Shown here piece after piece: positions 34,599 through 42,017 of a DNA stretch of 64,000 nucleotides; within the stretch, counting starts at the first letter, position 1, and the number at the start of each line of letters is the position of its first letter. Below the pieces are notes generated by a model. That model worked only from the letters and a program-made list of their open reading frames with translations, was not told the origin of the DNA and did not search any database. The position numbers and the translations under genes were made by a program. Location: assembly GCA_041663645.1 (NCBI GenBank), contig JBAYMH010000002.1, positions 101,967 to 165,966 on the forward strand, in the 5' to 3' direction. Source of the DNA: Minisyncoccus sp023229485. GTDB taxonomy: Bacteria > Patescibacteriota > Minisyncoccia > Minisyncoccales > Minisyncoccaceae.

Positions 34599-36027
34599 AA
34601 CAAAATCTTCTTTAAAAAAGAAGAAGACCATTGTCGCTGTAAAAAAACCAGTGGCTAAAAAGGTGGCGTTAAAAATTCAAAAGAAATCTACCAAACAGGT
34701 TAAACCTGCTGTAAAAGTTGTGTCAAAATTAGGGAAAGGTGTAAAGAAAAAAAATAAAGCATCTATTTCTAAAGTTCCGGTAAAAACTGGAAAAAAGATA
34801 GAGAAGAAAGTTAAAAAAAAGGTAGAAACAAAAAAAATAGATAAACGAGTTAAAAAAATTGTTCCTGAAAAAATAGGAAAAGTAAAAACTGAAAAAGCAA
34901 AAATAAAAGAAAAGAGATTGCTTTTAGAAAAACAAAGAAAGCAAAGAAGGGAAAAGCCTTCGGTGTCTGTTATTGATGATGAAAAATTAGAACTTCTTTT
35001 GAAGAAGGGAAGATTAAGAGGATTTATTACTTTTTCTGAAATTCTTTCTTATTTTTCAAACATAGAAGAAAACATTGAAGAGTTTGAAGATCTTTTAGGT
35101 AAATTAGATCAGATGAGTATTGAGCTTCGAGAATCAAAAGGTTATCTTGATGCTGACGTTGAGCCGAAAAAGAAGGGAAGAAAAAGAGCTTCTACCGGAA
35201 AGATAGATTCTGTTCAGTCATATCTACGAGAGATTGGAAAAATTCCGGCGATAACGGCTAGAGAAGAAAAAGAATTAGCTAAAAGAATTGAACTTGGTGA
35301 TTTGGATGCAAAACGAAAGCTAGCTGAGGCGAATCTTCGTTTAGTTGTTTCAATTGCAAAAAAATATATTGGCCGATCGCCAAATCTTACATTGCTTGAT
35401 TTGATTCAGGAAGGAAATCTTGGATTGTTTCGTGCAGTTGAAAAGTTTGATTGGAGAAAGGGATATAAGTTTTCTACTTATGCTACTTGGTGGATTAGGC
35501 AGACTATTACTAGAGCTTTAGCCGATCAGGCACGAACTATTAGGATTCCGGTCCATATGATTGAAACTTTAACAAAATATACTCAGGCAAAAAGACGTCT
35601 TTTGCAAGATTTAGACAGAGAGCCATTAGCCGAGGAGGTTGCAGCAGAGATGGGCATTGAGGTAGAGAAGGTAAGGCATCTAGAGAAGATATCTCAAAAA
35701 GCAGTATCGCTTGAAACTCCAGTAGGAGAGGACGAAAAGGATAGTGTTTTGGGAGAGTTTATAAAAGATGATAAAATCGAATCTCCCTCATCTCAAGCAG
35801 GAAGAAAGCTTTTGCGTGAGCATATGGATGAGATTTTTAGAGATTTGACTGAAAGGGAGCAAAAAATATTATCTATGCGGTTTGGCTTGGAAGATGGAGT
35901 TACTCATACACTAGAAGAGGTGGGGCAGGAATTTAAAGTAACTAGAGAAAGAATAAGACAAATTGAAGCCAAAGCAATAGAAAAAATTAGACAACATAAG
36001 AATTTGAAAAAATTGGAAGGATATTAG
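34558..36027 (+). CDS. rpoD: Primary RNA polymerase sigma factor with Lys-rich N-terminus
   Basis: This 489-residue housekeeping sigma-70 shows region 1.2 (VQSYLREIGKIPAITAREE, about 220), region 2 (LRLVVSIAKKYIGR, LLDLIQEGNLGLFRAVEKFDWRKGYKFSTYATWWIRQ), region 3, and region 4 (TLEEVGQEFKVTRERIRQIEAKAIEKIR). The first about 135 residues are mainly Lys, Val and Ala in a low-complexity, histone-like stretch in place of a normal region 1.1. The start overlaps dnaG by 41 nt; the M-K-K-P-T-K-K start is taken because it opens the Lys-rich segment. Ends in a strong terminator. Confidence 0.96.
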   Translation: MKKPTKKVLNQKTKTKSSLKKKKTIVAVKKPVAKKVALKIQKKSTKQVKPAVKVVSKLGKGVKKKNKASISKVPVKTGKKIEKKVKKKVETKKIDKRVKKIVPEKIGKVKTEKAKIKEKRLLLEKQRKQRREKPSVSVIDDEKLELLLKKGRLRGFITFSEILSYFSNIEENIEEFEDLLGKLDQMSIELRESKGYLDADVEPKKKGRKRASTGKIDSVQSYLREIGKIPAITAREEKELAKRIELGDLDAKRKLAEANLRLVVSIAKKYIGRSPNLTLLDLIQEGNLGLFRAVEKFDWRKGYKFSTYATWWIRQTITRALADQARTIRIPVHMIETLTKYTQAKRRLLQDLDREPLAEEVAAEMGIEVEKVRHLEKISQKAVSLETPVGEDEKDSVLGEFIKDDKIESPSSQAGRKLLREHMDEIFRDLTEREQKILSMRFGLEDGVTHTLEEVGQEFKVTRERIRQIEAKAIEKIRQHKNLKKLEGY

Positions 36028-36033
36028 ACTGAG

Positions 36034-36056
36034 ACTCGCCGAATGGCGAGTTTTTT
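36034..36056 (+). terminator. Intrinsic terminator after rpoD
   Basis: ACTCGCC-GAAT-GGCGAGT stem followed by T6. Confidence 0.93.
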
Positions 36057-36124
36057 CTTATATTTTTTGCTTTACTATGGTATCCTTAAGTAAGGTAATT
36101 TATTATTGGTTAATTAAAAAATAT

Positions 36125-37015
36125 ATGGAAAGTCAAAATTCTCCTAAGTTTGCGTTTTTTTATTCTTTAGCGTTAGTGACATTAATTATTGGTTCTATTT
36201 CTTTGGGAACAATGTTTTTTGAATTTATAAATAAATTTTTTCCCTTAATACAAAATAACTATTATGGAGAAAATTCTGGTTTAAAGTTTGCAATTTCTGG
36301 AGTTATTATTTCTTTTCCGATTTTTTATCTTATAAAATCTTTTATTTATAAGGGGATAAAGAAAGGTGACCTTGCTATAAATTCATCAATCAGAAAATGG
36401 CTTACTTATTTTATTATTTTTATTTCGGCCGTAGTAATGATTGGTTCTTTGATTGGGTTATTGAATAACTTTTTAGACGGCGAAACAACTTTTAATTTTG
36501 TTTTAAAGGCGATAACCGTATTGGTAATTTCTTCTGCTATTTTTACTTTTTATTTTTATGACATTAAGAGTAGGGAAATAAATGGAAAATTTATTATGGC
36601 ATATTTCGTAATGTCAGCGATTATTGTTTGTATCGCTTTAGTGTCATCGTTTTTTATAATAGAATCTCCTACCGAAGCTAGATCTAGAAAAATAGATCAG
36701 AAGATTTTGAGTAATTTTGAGACAGTAAAAAGGGGATTGGAACAGTATTATGTTGACAACACAAAGCTACCTTCTAATTTGGATGAGTTGAAAGCACAGG
36801 AGTATAGTTATATTGATTCCGCAGAATTTGTGGAAGAGTCAACTGGAAAATATTATAACTATGAGGTCGTAGATGCTGTGAAATATAAATTATGTGTTAA
36901 TTTTAATTCTTCAAATCTTAACAACGGTAATGATACTACTTATTATTCTGTTAATTGGAAGCATGATAAAGGGTATCAATGTATTGTAAGAAGAATTGAA
37001 AGCTTCGCAAAGTAG
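36125..37015 (+). CDS. Membrane protein with DUF5671-like spans and pilin-like C-terminus
   Basis: From ATG 36125 the protein has about 296 residues. Five hydrophobic spans in the first 190 residues (with FYSLALVTLIIGSISLGTMFFEFINKFFP and a charged KGIKKGDLAINSSIRKWLTYF loop) resemble DUF5671 proteins of Patescibacteria. After the last span, a soluble tail (FETVKRGLEQYYVDNTKLPSNLDELK... VDAVKYKLCVNF) looks like the post-helix part of type IV pilins. Function is unknown. The upstream ATG at 36077 adds 16 non-conserved residues. Confidence 0.7.
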   Translation: MESQNSPKFAFFYSLALVTLIIGSISLGTMFFEFINKFFPLIQNNYYGENSGLKFAISGVIISFPIFYLIKSFIYKGIKKGDLAINSSIRKWLTYFIIFISAVVMIGSLIGLLNNFLDGETTFNFVLKAITVLVISSAIFTFYFYDIKSREINGKFIMAYFVMSAIIVCIALVSSFFIIESPTEARSRKIDQKILSNFETVKRGLEQYYVDNTKLPSNLDELKAQEYSYIDSAEFVEESTGKYYNYEVVDAVKYKLCVNFNSSNLNNGNDTTYYSVNWKHDKGYQCIVRRIESFAK

Positions 37016-37097
37016 AGAAAAGATAGCTTATTATAGGGGTTGATATTTTCTTGAAAATAGTTATAATACTATTGTTAATTAAAAAATTAGCAATTGT

Positions 37098-37405
37098 TCC
37101 GGCGTGGCGCAATGGTAGCGCGGTTGCCTGTAAAATACTTGCAGCTTTCTCGAGAAATTGAGATTGAAAAACGAGGTGAATTGCGGGAAATCTAAAGGTT
37201 TTAACCCATGACAATCCGCAGCCAAGCCCGAGAAATCGGGAAGGTTCAGAGACTATCCTTTTTAGGAGTACTGCTTAGAAATAAGTGGGAAGCGCCTCGC
37301 CCCTAACACATTTTGTGAAGGGTGATGATATAGTCCATCCCTATAAGAAATTTTAGGATAAATGTAAGCAATAGGTTGTAGGTTCGAATCCTACCGCCGG
37401 AGCCA
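37098..37405 (+). tRNA. tRNA-Asn (anticodon GTT) interrupted by an intron
   Basis: Exon 1 is 37098-37131 and exon 2 is 37365-37405. Joined, they give acceptor TCCGGCG/CGCCGGA, D stem GCGC/GCGC, anticodon stem GTTGC/GCAAT, loop CTGTTAA (anticodon GTT, Asn), T arm GTAGG-TTCGAAT-CCTAC, discriminator G and encoded CCA. Read without splicing, the anticodon region looks like GTA, but the loop and 3' stem then do not fit. It is the only tRNA here with an encoded CCA. Confidence 0.92.
37132..37364 (+). ncRNA. Group I self-splicing intron (IC3-like) in tRNA-Asn
   Basis: The 233-nt intron lies in the anticodon loop after U35. The 5' exon ends CUGU and can pair with GCAG (37141-37144) as P1, with the required U-G at the splice site. 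The last intron base is G. P3 is CGAGG (37172-37176) with CCTCG (37295-37299), and P4 is GCGGG with TCCGC. The core GGTTCAGAGACTATCC supplies P7 GACTAT (37251-37256), pairing with ATAGTC (37330-37335). P8 is a small CACA/TGTG hairpin. AATCCGCAGCCAAGCC is typical of the tRNA-intron subgroup. No homing endonuclease is encoded. Confidence 0.93.
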
Positions 37406-37457
37406 ACGATTTTTTTATCGAGAGAGCGGTTTTCCGTGATAAATGCGGAAGTATCGA

Positions 37458-37484
37458 GAGACCGACTTGCTGTCGGTCTCTTTA
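37458..37484 (+). terminator. Intrinsic terminator after tRNA-Asn
   Basis: GAGACCGAC-TTGCT-GTCGGTCTC followed by T-rich sequence. The 5' arm belongs to a short repeat (TATCGAGAGACCGA) that recurs at 39406 and 39460. Confidence 0.88.
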
Positions 37485-37519
37485 TTTATATAAGATATAA
37501 TTATTTTATAAGAGTTAAA

Positions 37520-37855
37520 ATGACCCATAAGATGAATTTAGGCAATGAGCCTTTTGTAAAAATAAAAAATGGAGATAAGATTATAGAGTCAAGATTATTT
37601 GATGAAAAACGTAGTAAAGTTAATATTGGAGATGAAATTGAATTTACTTTCAACGAAGATCAAATAGAAAAAATATTAACTGAAGTCGTTGCACTGTATC
37701 GCTATCGATCATTTGAAGAATTATTTTCTGATTTTCCTAGTAAATATTTCGGAGGAAATTCAAAGGAAGAACTTCTTAAAGAGATTGAACAATTTTATTC
37801 TAAGGAAGAGCAGGAAAAATATGGGGTTGTAGGGATAAAAATAAAAAGAACCTAG
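37520..37855 (+). CDS. ASCH-domain protein
   Basis: From ATG 37520 the product has 111 residues. It matches ASCH-like proteins (PUA-related RNA-binding fold) in its FVKIKNGDKIIESRLFDEKRSKVNIGDEIEF start, its LYRYRSFEELFSDFPSKYFG middle and the VVGIKIKR end. ASCH proteins are proposed to bind RNA or act as coactivators, and one family hydrolyses N4-acetylcytidine. The stop lies in a terminator shared with the convergent ASCH-GNAT gene, whose C-terminus has the same domain type. The upstream GTG at 37436 lies within the tRNA terminator region and is rejected. Confidence 0.82.
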   Translation: MTHKMNLGNEPFVKIKNGDKIIESRLFDEKRSKVNIGDEIEFTFNEDQIEKILTEVVALYRYRSFEELFSDFPSKYFGGNSKEELLKEIEQFYSKEEQEKYGVVGIKIKRT

Positions 37856-37872
37856 TTTTTACTAGGTTTTTC
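37845..37872. terminator. Bidirectional terminator between convergent ASCH genes
   Basis: AACCTAGT-TTTT-ACTAGGTT with A-run upstream and T-run downstream; it works in both directions. Both stop codons are built into the palindrome. Confidence 0.88.
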
Positions 37873-39195
37873 GAACTCGAGGACTATAACTCCGAGCACT
37901 TCTTTGTCTTTGGGATATATTTGCCTTAGCAAGGCAAGGGTTTCTCCCTTTGATTTTGCATCGGGAACAATTAGTTTCCAATCCTCGATTGCGAGCATGT
38001 CTTCGAAGGTTGAATAATTTCGTACCCCAATTACCTTAACTTCCTGATTACTAACGTGGCATCCAAGCTGGATCCGCTCACCGACTTTGATACGTTTTAT
38101 TGATTCGTATCCGACGCGAACCTCAAGGGTTTTCTTGCCAGATTGAATCAGGTCAAAATATTTTTGTTTAATTCTCATCATTCTCATTGTTGATTCACCT
38201 ATGTTTAAGCTCCATTGTTGAGTTATGATATCTAGACGGTATGCAGAAGGCATAGCTGCATTTAGTTTCCATCCCAGTCTTTGTAGGGAAATAACCTCTT
38301 CCACGCTTGGATCAATATGGAGATAAAGCTTATGTCCATATGGAACAAGCTGAAAAGGAATATCAATTAGTAGTGCCTCAAAAGCAGATATGTTTTTAGC
38401 TATAAGCGGCATGATTTTGATAGGATTTCCTTTTTTTGGAGTTGCTCCTGCCACTCCAATGACTTGTCCGTTGCTATCAAGAGCCACAAAGATAAGTTTA
38501 TACTTTGCATTGATGTCCTTGGTGTGACGACGCACATAACCATTAAATAAGGAGGAAACCCAATCACTTGTTATTCCGTCGAATGAATTACAGAGGCGAT
38601 TAAGTAATAATTCTGCAGTTTGTCTTTTCATTTCTTCATCGTTTTCATCAAGAGGAACGACAGAAATATTTATTGAGTCAAAGCTTGTGAGACTTTTTAA
38701 GTCATGAAGTGGCTTATAAAACATAACTTCATTTATACCACTTTTGTAATGGCTTTCTGACTCTCCTGCTCGAATAAATCCCTTACGAAGGAAGAACTGT
38801 AATGCAGAAATATTTTGTTCGGCTACTGTACAATAAACTTGCCTTGCATCGTGCTTTTTAGCATATGTCTCGGCAAAATCAAGGAGTAAGGCTCCGAGTC
38901 CCAGTTTTCCCCTGAATTCAGGAGATATGATCAAAGGGCTGATTTTGTATGTCGATTGTCTTTTCCCGACAACATGTATCATTCCTCCTCTGATTCCATC
39001 TACCTCAATTATGAACATTCTTTGTTCGAATGAAAAGAACCCTAGATAATCAGTTCCTCCGGAGAGGTGAGCATTTAGAATCCTTTTGGCATGGGCCCGG
39101 TGATCTCCTCCGTAATAATCTTCAAGCGCAGATTGCATTAGGTCTTCGACCCAATTAAAATCTTCACTTTCTGCGATACGAATTTTTAAGTTCAT
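37852..39195 (-). CDS. GNAT acetyltransferase fused to ASCH domain
   Basis: This 447-residue protein has an N-terminal GNAT domain (residues about 1-160). LIISPEFRGKLGLGALLLDFAETYAKK holds the acetyl-CoA loop R/Q-x-x-G-x-G/A, and NISALQFFLRKGFIRAG is motif B. The middle region (about 175-330) also has GNAT-like features, for instance VALDSNGQVIGVAG. The C-terminal ASCH domain (about 345-440, MRMMRIKQKYFDLIQSGKKTLEVRVGYESIKRIKVGE) is a well-formed ASCH entry motif. The DNA is visibly richer in G+C than neighbours (27 of 60 bases in one sampled line against about 20), which suggests transfer. A role in RNA-base or tRNA acetylation is speculative. Confidence 0.82.
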   Translation of the reverse strand: MNLKIRIAESEDFNWVEDLMQSALEDYYGGDHRAHAKRILNAHLSGGTDYLGFFSFEQRMFIIEVDGIRGGMIHVVGKRQSTYKISPLIISPEFRGKLGLGALLLDFAETYAKKHDARQVYCTVAEQNISALQFFLRKGFIRAGESESHYKSGINEVMFYKPLHDLKSLTSFDSINISVVPLDENDEEMKRQTAELLLNRLCNSFDGITSDWVSSLFNGYVRRHTKDINAKYKLIFVALDSNGQVIGVAGATPKKGNPIKIMPLIAKNISAFEALLIDIPFQLVPYGHKLYLHIDPSVEEVISLQRLGWKLNAAMPSAYRLDIITQQWSLNIGESTMRMMRIKQKYFDLIQSGKKTLEVRVGYESIKRIKVGERIQLGCHVSNQEVKVIGVRNYSTFEDMLAIEDWKLIVPDAKSKGETLALLRQIYPKDKEVLGVIVLEFEKPSKN

Positions 39196-39559
39196 TTTAT
39201 CCCTCTGTTAAGCTACTACTTTGATAGGACAAAGCTGCGTAGTTAAAGGTTTTTTAAAGTACTGCATTGTCTTGGCATTAAGCCGCTGTCATTAAAACAT
39301 ATTTAAACTAAATTGTAAACCACGCTTGAATAATCTCAATAAACATGTATTAATATAGATAACAAAGCTAGGATTTACTCCTAAAGCTACTGGTAAACGA
39401 AAAAGTATCGAGAGACCGATTGCCGGTTCGAGTCGCATTGCCAGAGCCAATTAAAACTTTATCGAGAGACCGATTCGGGGCTCTGGATGCAATAAGATGA
39501 TAGCACACCTTTATTTTGAGGTGTGTTATTTTTTACAAATTATAATCAAATAAGATTAA
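39196..39559 (+). repeat. Gap with tRNA-like 3' end, short direct repeats and fold-back
   Basis: No ORF is present. TATCGAGAGACCGATT occurs at 39406-39421 and 39460-39475. Between them, 39424-39449 reads like the T loop and 3' end of a tRNA, ending AGAGCCA (GGTTCGAGTC... GCCAGAGCCA), but its T stem does not pair and there is no 5' half. GGCTCTGG (39479-39486) plus CAAT pairs back to ATTG-CCAGAGCC (39437-39448). The arrangement of tRNA end, TATCGAGAG repeat and inverted copy parallels the tRNA-Asn and tRNA-Gln downstream regions. I interpret it as an integration or recombination scar. Confidence 0.6.
39504..39534 (+). terminator. Intrinsic terminator upstream of the OLD-like gene
   Basis: CACACCT-(8-nt loop)-AGGTGTG followed by a T-rich tract; 25 bp before the next start codon. 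Confidence 0.75.
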
Positions 39560-41305
39560 ATGTTTTTTAATAAAATTAAAATACAAAGATACAGATCGAT
39601 AACAAACATGTCACTGACTTTTCCTAAGAATAAGGGAATATCAATTTGTGGTGCAAATAATGTCGGGAAAACTAATTTTTTAAGAGCATTAGATTTATAT
39701 TTTTCATTAAATCCAAAAAAATTTAATATAAGAAAAGATATTCCATTTGATATTTTGGAAGGTAAGCGAGGCGCTGGATTTAATACTTTAATCACTGGAT
39801 ATTTTGAGGATGATAAAAATAAATATAAGATATCAGCAACCTTCATACCAAATAAAGACTTTGATGTTTCAATAAAAATAGATGGAGAAAAGAATGGGAA
39901 ACAAAAGTTATCGGAAAGAGAAAGTAGGCAGATTTTAAATAATTTTAGGTTCATTTTTATCGAAGCTAGTAATATTAATATACCAGAAATAATTGATGAA
40001 ATAATTGACGATGAAGTTCTTCCTTTTGGATTAGACTCATTACGGAAAAAACAAACAGAGCCATTAGAAAAATTTAATGACTTTATTGATAGCTCAAAGG
40101 TTGCTGTTGAAAAATTGACAAAAGATATTGAAAAGATAGTAAATGAATTTATTGTTGATATTCCTGGCATAGATTCAAGAGATTGGAAAGTAAAAATTCT
40201 CTTTTCTGAGTATGTAAAATTAAGACAGGCGCTATCTGGAATTATTGAATTTACTTTATATGACAAAAATGATAATGCGTTAGAATCAAAAGGAAGTGGA
40301 ATTCAAAGGATTATATTGATTTCATTAATGCAGTATGTTGCCGAAAAAACCTCAAAAAAAATTATTTGGGGAATTGATGAGCCAGAGGTTTTTTTACAGC
40401 CAGCTTTACAGAAAAAGGTTTTTAACCATTTAAAGGATATTGCAAAAAAACAACAGGCAATACTAACAACGCATTCCCATAATTTTATTGATTTACAATC
40501 CATTGAAACAGTTTTTCTTTTTGAGGCAAAATATGAGCAGAAAGTTTTTGTAAGAAAGCCAAAAGAAATATTCTATACTGCTAATACATTTTTCGATGAG
40601 AGTATGTCAAATAATGAAAAGATACAAAAAATAAAAAATCATCTTGGAATAAGTAATAACGATTCTTGGGCTATACTTCCCAATAACCTCTTAGTCGAAG
40701 GAGAAGAGGACAAGGAATACATAAATTCATTGGCAGCAAAATTTGAGGTGGATATGCCAAATATTTTAGTATCAGGAGGCGCTTCAAAGATAAAGGGATA
40801 TTTACAATTCTTAAGAGAGTTTTCAGATGAACTCATATATACGCCAAATATCAAGGTTATTGTTGATTATGACGAAGCAGGGAAAAAAGAATACAATTCT
40901 CTTAATGTAAGTAAATATAAAAATTTTGTATTAGAAAAAGAATATATTATTCGTTGTGATGGTTATAGTAGTGAAAAGGCATCTTATGAGATAGAAGATT
41001 TTATCTATCCAGAAATTATTTTAGAAGCAGCAAATATTTTTTTAAAAAATAATAGCTATAAACCAATTGATAAAAAAGAGATAAAAAATCGTTTTCAAGT
41101 TGCATTTAATAACGAATGCATATTAAAGTTTTTAACAGATAAGGGAAAAGAGAAAAATCCTAACGAAAATTCTTTTAATTTCGAAGATGAAGGGTTGAAA
41201 AAAATAATTTGTAAGTATGCATGCGAAATAATTAGAAAAAAAGATATTAGCAGTATGGATGAAAAATATCCTGAAGTTAAGAAATATATTATCTCTTTAT
41301 GTTAA
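39560..41305 (+). CDS. OLD-family ATPase/TOPRIM nuclease
   Basis: This 581-residue protein has an ABC-type ATPase with Walker A GANNVGKTNFLRAL (residues about 31-44). The central part is helical. The signature-like SKGSGIQRIILISLM region is followed by Walker B IIWGIDEPEVFLQP and the H-loop ILTTHSHNFID. A C-terminal TOPRIM domain carries LLVEGEEDKEYINSLA and VIVDYDEAGKK, the metal-binding Glu and DxD positions. This is the class 1 OLD layout; such nucleases are linked to anti-phage defence, alone or with partners such as GajB. No GajB-like helicase is adjacent. Strong AT bias. The downstream DNA holds a broken recombinase. Confidence 0.88.
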   Translation: MFFNKIKIQRYRSITNMSLTFPKNKGISICGANNVGKTNFLRALDLYFSLNPKKFNIRKDIPFDILEGKRGAGFNTLITGYFEDDKNKYKISATFIPNKDFDVSIKIDGEKNGKQKLSERESRQILNNFRFIFIEASNINIPEIIDEIIDDEVLPFGLDSLRKKQTEPLEKFNDFIDSSKVAVEKLTKDIEKIVNEFIVDIPGIDSRDWKVKILFSEYVKLRQALSGIIEFTLYDKNDNALESKGSGIQRIILISLMQYVAEKTSKKIIWGIDEPEVFLQPALQKKVFNHLKDIAKKQQAILTTHSHNFIDLQSIETVFLFEAKYEQKVFVRKPKEIFYTANTFFDESMSNNEKIQKIKNHLGISNNDSWAILPNNLLVEGEEDKEYINSLAAKFEVDMPNILVSGGASKIKGYLQFLREFSDELIYTPNIKVIVDYDEAGKKEYNSLNVSKYKNFVLEKEYIIRCDGYSSEKASYEIEDFIYPEIILEAANIFLKNNSYKPIDKKEIKNRFQVAFNNECILKFLTDKGKEKNPNENSFNFEDEGLKKIICKYACEIIRKKDISSMDEKYPEVKKYIISLC

Positions 41306-41329
41306 TAGTGTTTTGAATATTAGAGGTTG

Positions 41330-41789
41330 TTACTGTATAAGTATTTTATTTCTTTCTAAGATCAATTTTCCTTTTAAGCATGACAGCAATTCTCTTTTTT
41401 CATAAATTGATCCTTGCACTAGAATATATTTCGCATATTTCTTGTAATCCATCAGATCTTCAATCTTTTCCTCATTTTCTTTGAGCCCTAGTACTCCATA
41501 CCAGAATTTATTATATCGCTGGACTTCGTAGTCCATTTTGTTTTATGAGAGTTTCATCTATCGGAAGATTATTCATTAGATTTGACAGTTGGTTAATTAA
41601 GTCTTTTTCACGGATATGTCCGCACTTACAATTAATACCTTTTAATCTAGTGCATCCATAGTAAATATATTTTGTTATATTTTTGCTATCAAGTCTCTTA
41701 AGATTTTTTTCAGCTATTGCTCTCGATCCGCATAGCTTGTATTCTATTATTTTAGAAAGGCGGACTCTCTTTATATTTTCGCTAGTCAA
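41330..41789 (-). pseudogene. Serine site-specific recombinase remnant
   Basis: Two overlapping minus-strand frames (41511-41789, then 41330-41536) together resemble the end of a large serine recombinase. The first has a zinc-ribbon pattern YYGCTRLKGINCKCGHIREKDLINQL, and the second has a tail ending KRELLSCLKGKLILERNKI. One frameshift lies near 41511-41536. The catalytic resolvase domain and most of the recombinase domain are missing; 41790-42010 shows nothing like them. It marks the area as formerly mobile. It cannot be active as it stands. Confidence 0.75.
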
Positions 41790-42017
41790 CTGTTGTTCTT
41801 AAATAATAATCTAAAGTGCAATGTTTACTAATCACGAGAAACATCATAGTGACTAAGCAGCTAAATTTTTTGCGAGGGGCGATTATTCAGTAATTTCTCT
41901 GTTTTTTAACTTGCTTATCGAAGGATATTCCTTTTGTGAAGAACTGTCTTAAAAAATATAAAAAGTATCGAGCAGTCTTTTGTTTTTTGTTGAAAAATGT
42001 TGTTTGTTGTGAGATAA

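Noticed and set aside
37098..37160. tRNA-Tyr reading of the interrupted tRNA (loop CTGTAAA, anticodon GTA)
   Set aside because: It needs the splice point after TAAA and then lacks U at the 5' exon end and G at the intron end. The Asn reading satisfies group I rules and gives the canonical CTGTTAA loop.
39424..39449. A complete second tRNA at the 39.4-kb fragment
   Set aside because: There is no 5' acceptor, D arm or anticodon arm upstream, and the T stem does not pair.
39556..40266. 236-codon minus-strand ORF inside the OLD-like gene
   Set aside because: It is a shadow: rich in F, S and I from reverse reading of Lys/Asn/Asp codons, while the plus-strand frame has Walker and TOPRIM motifs.
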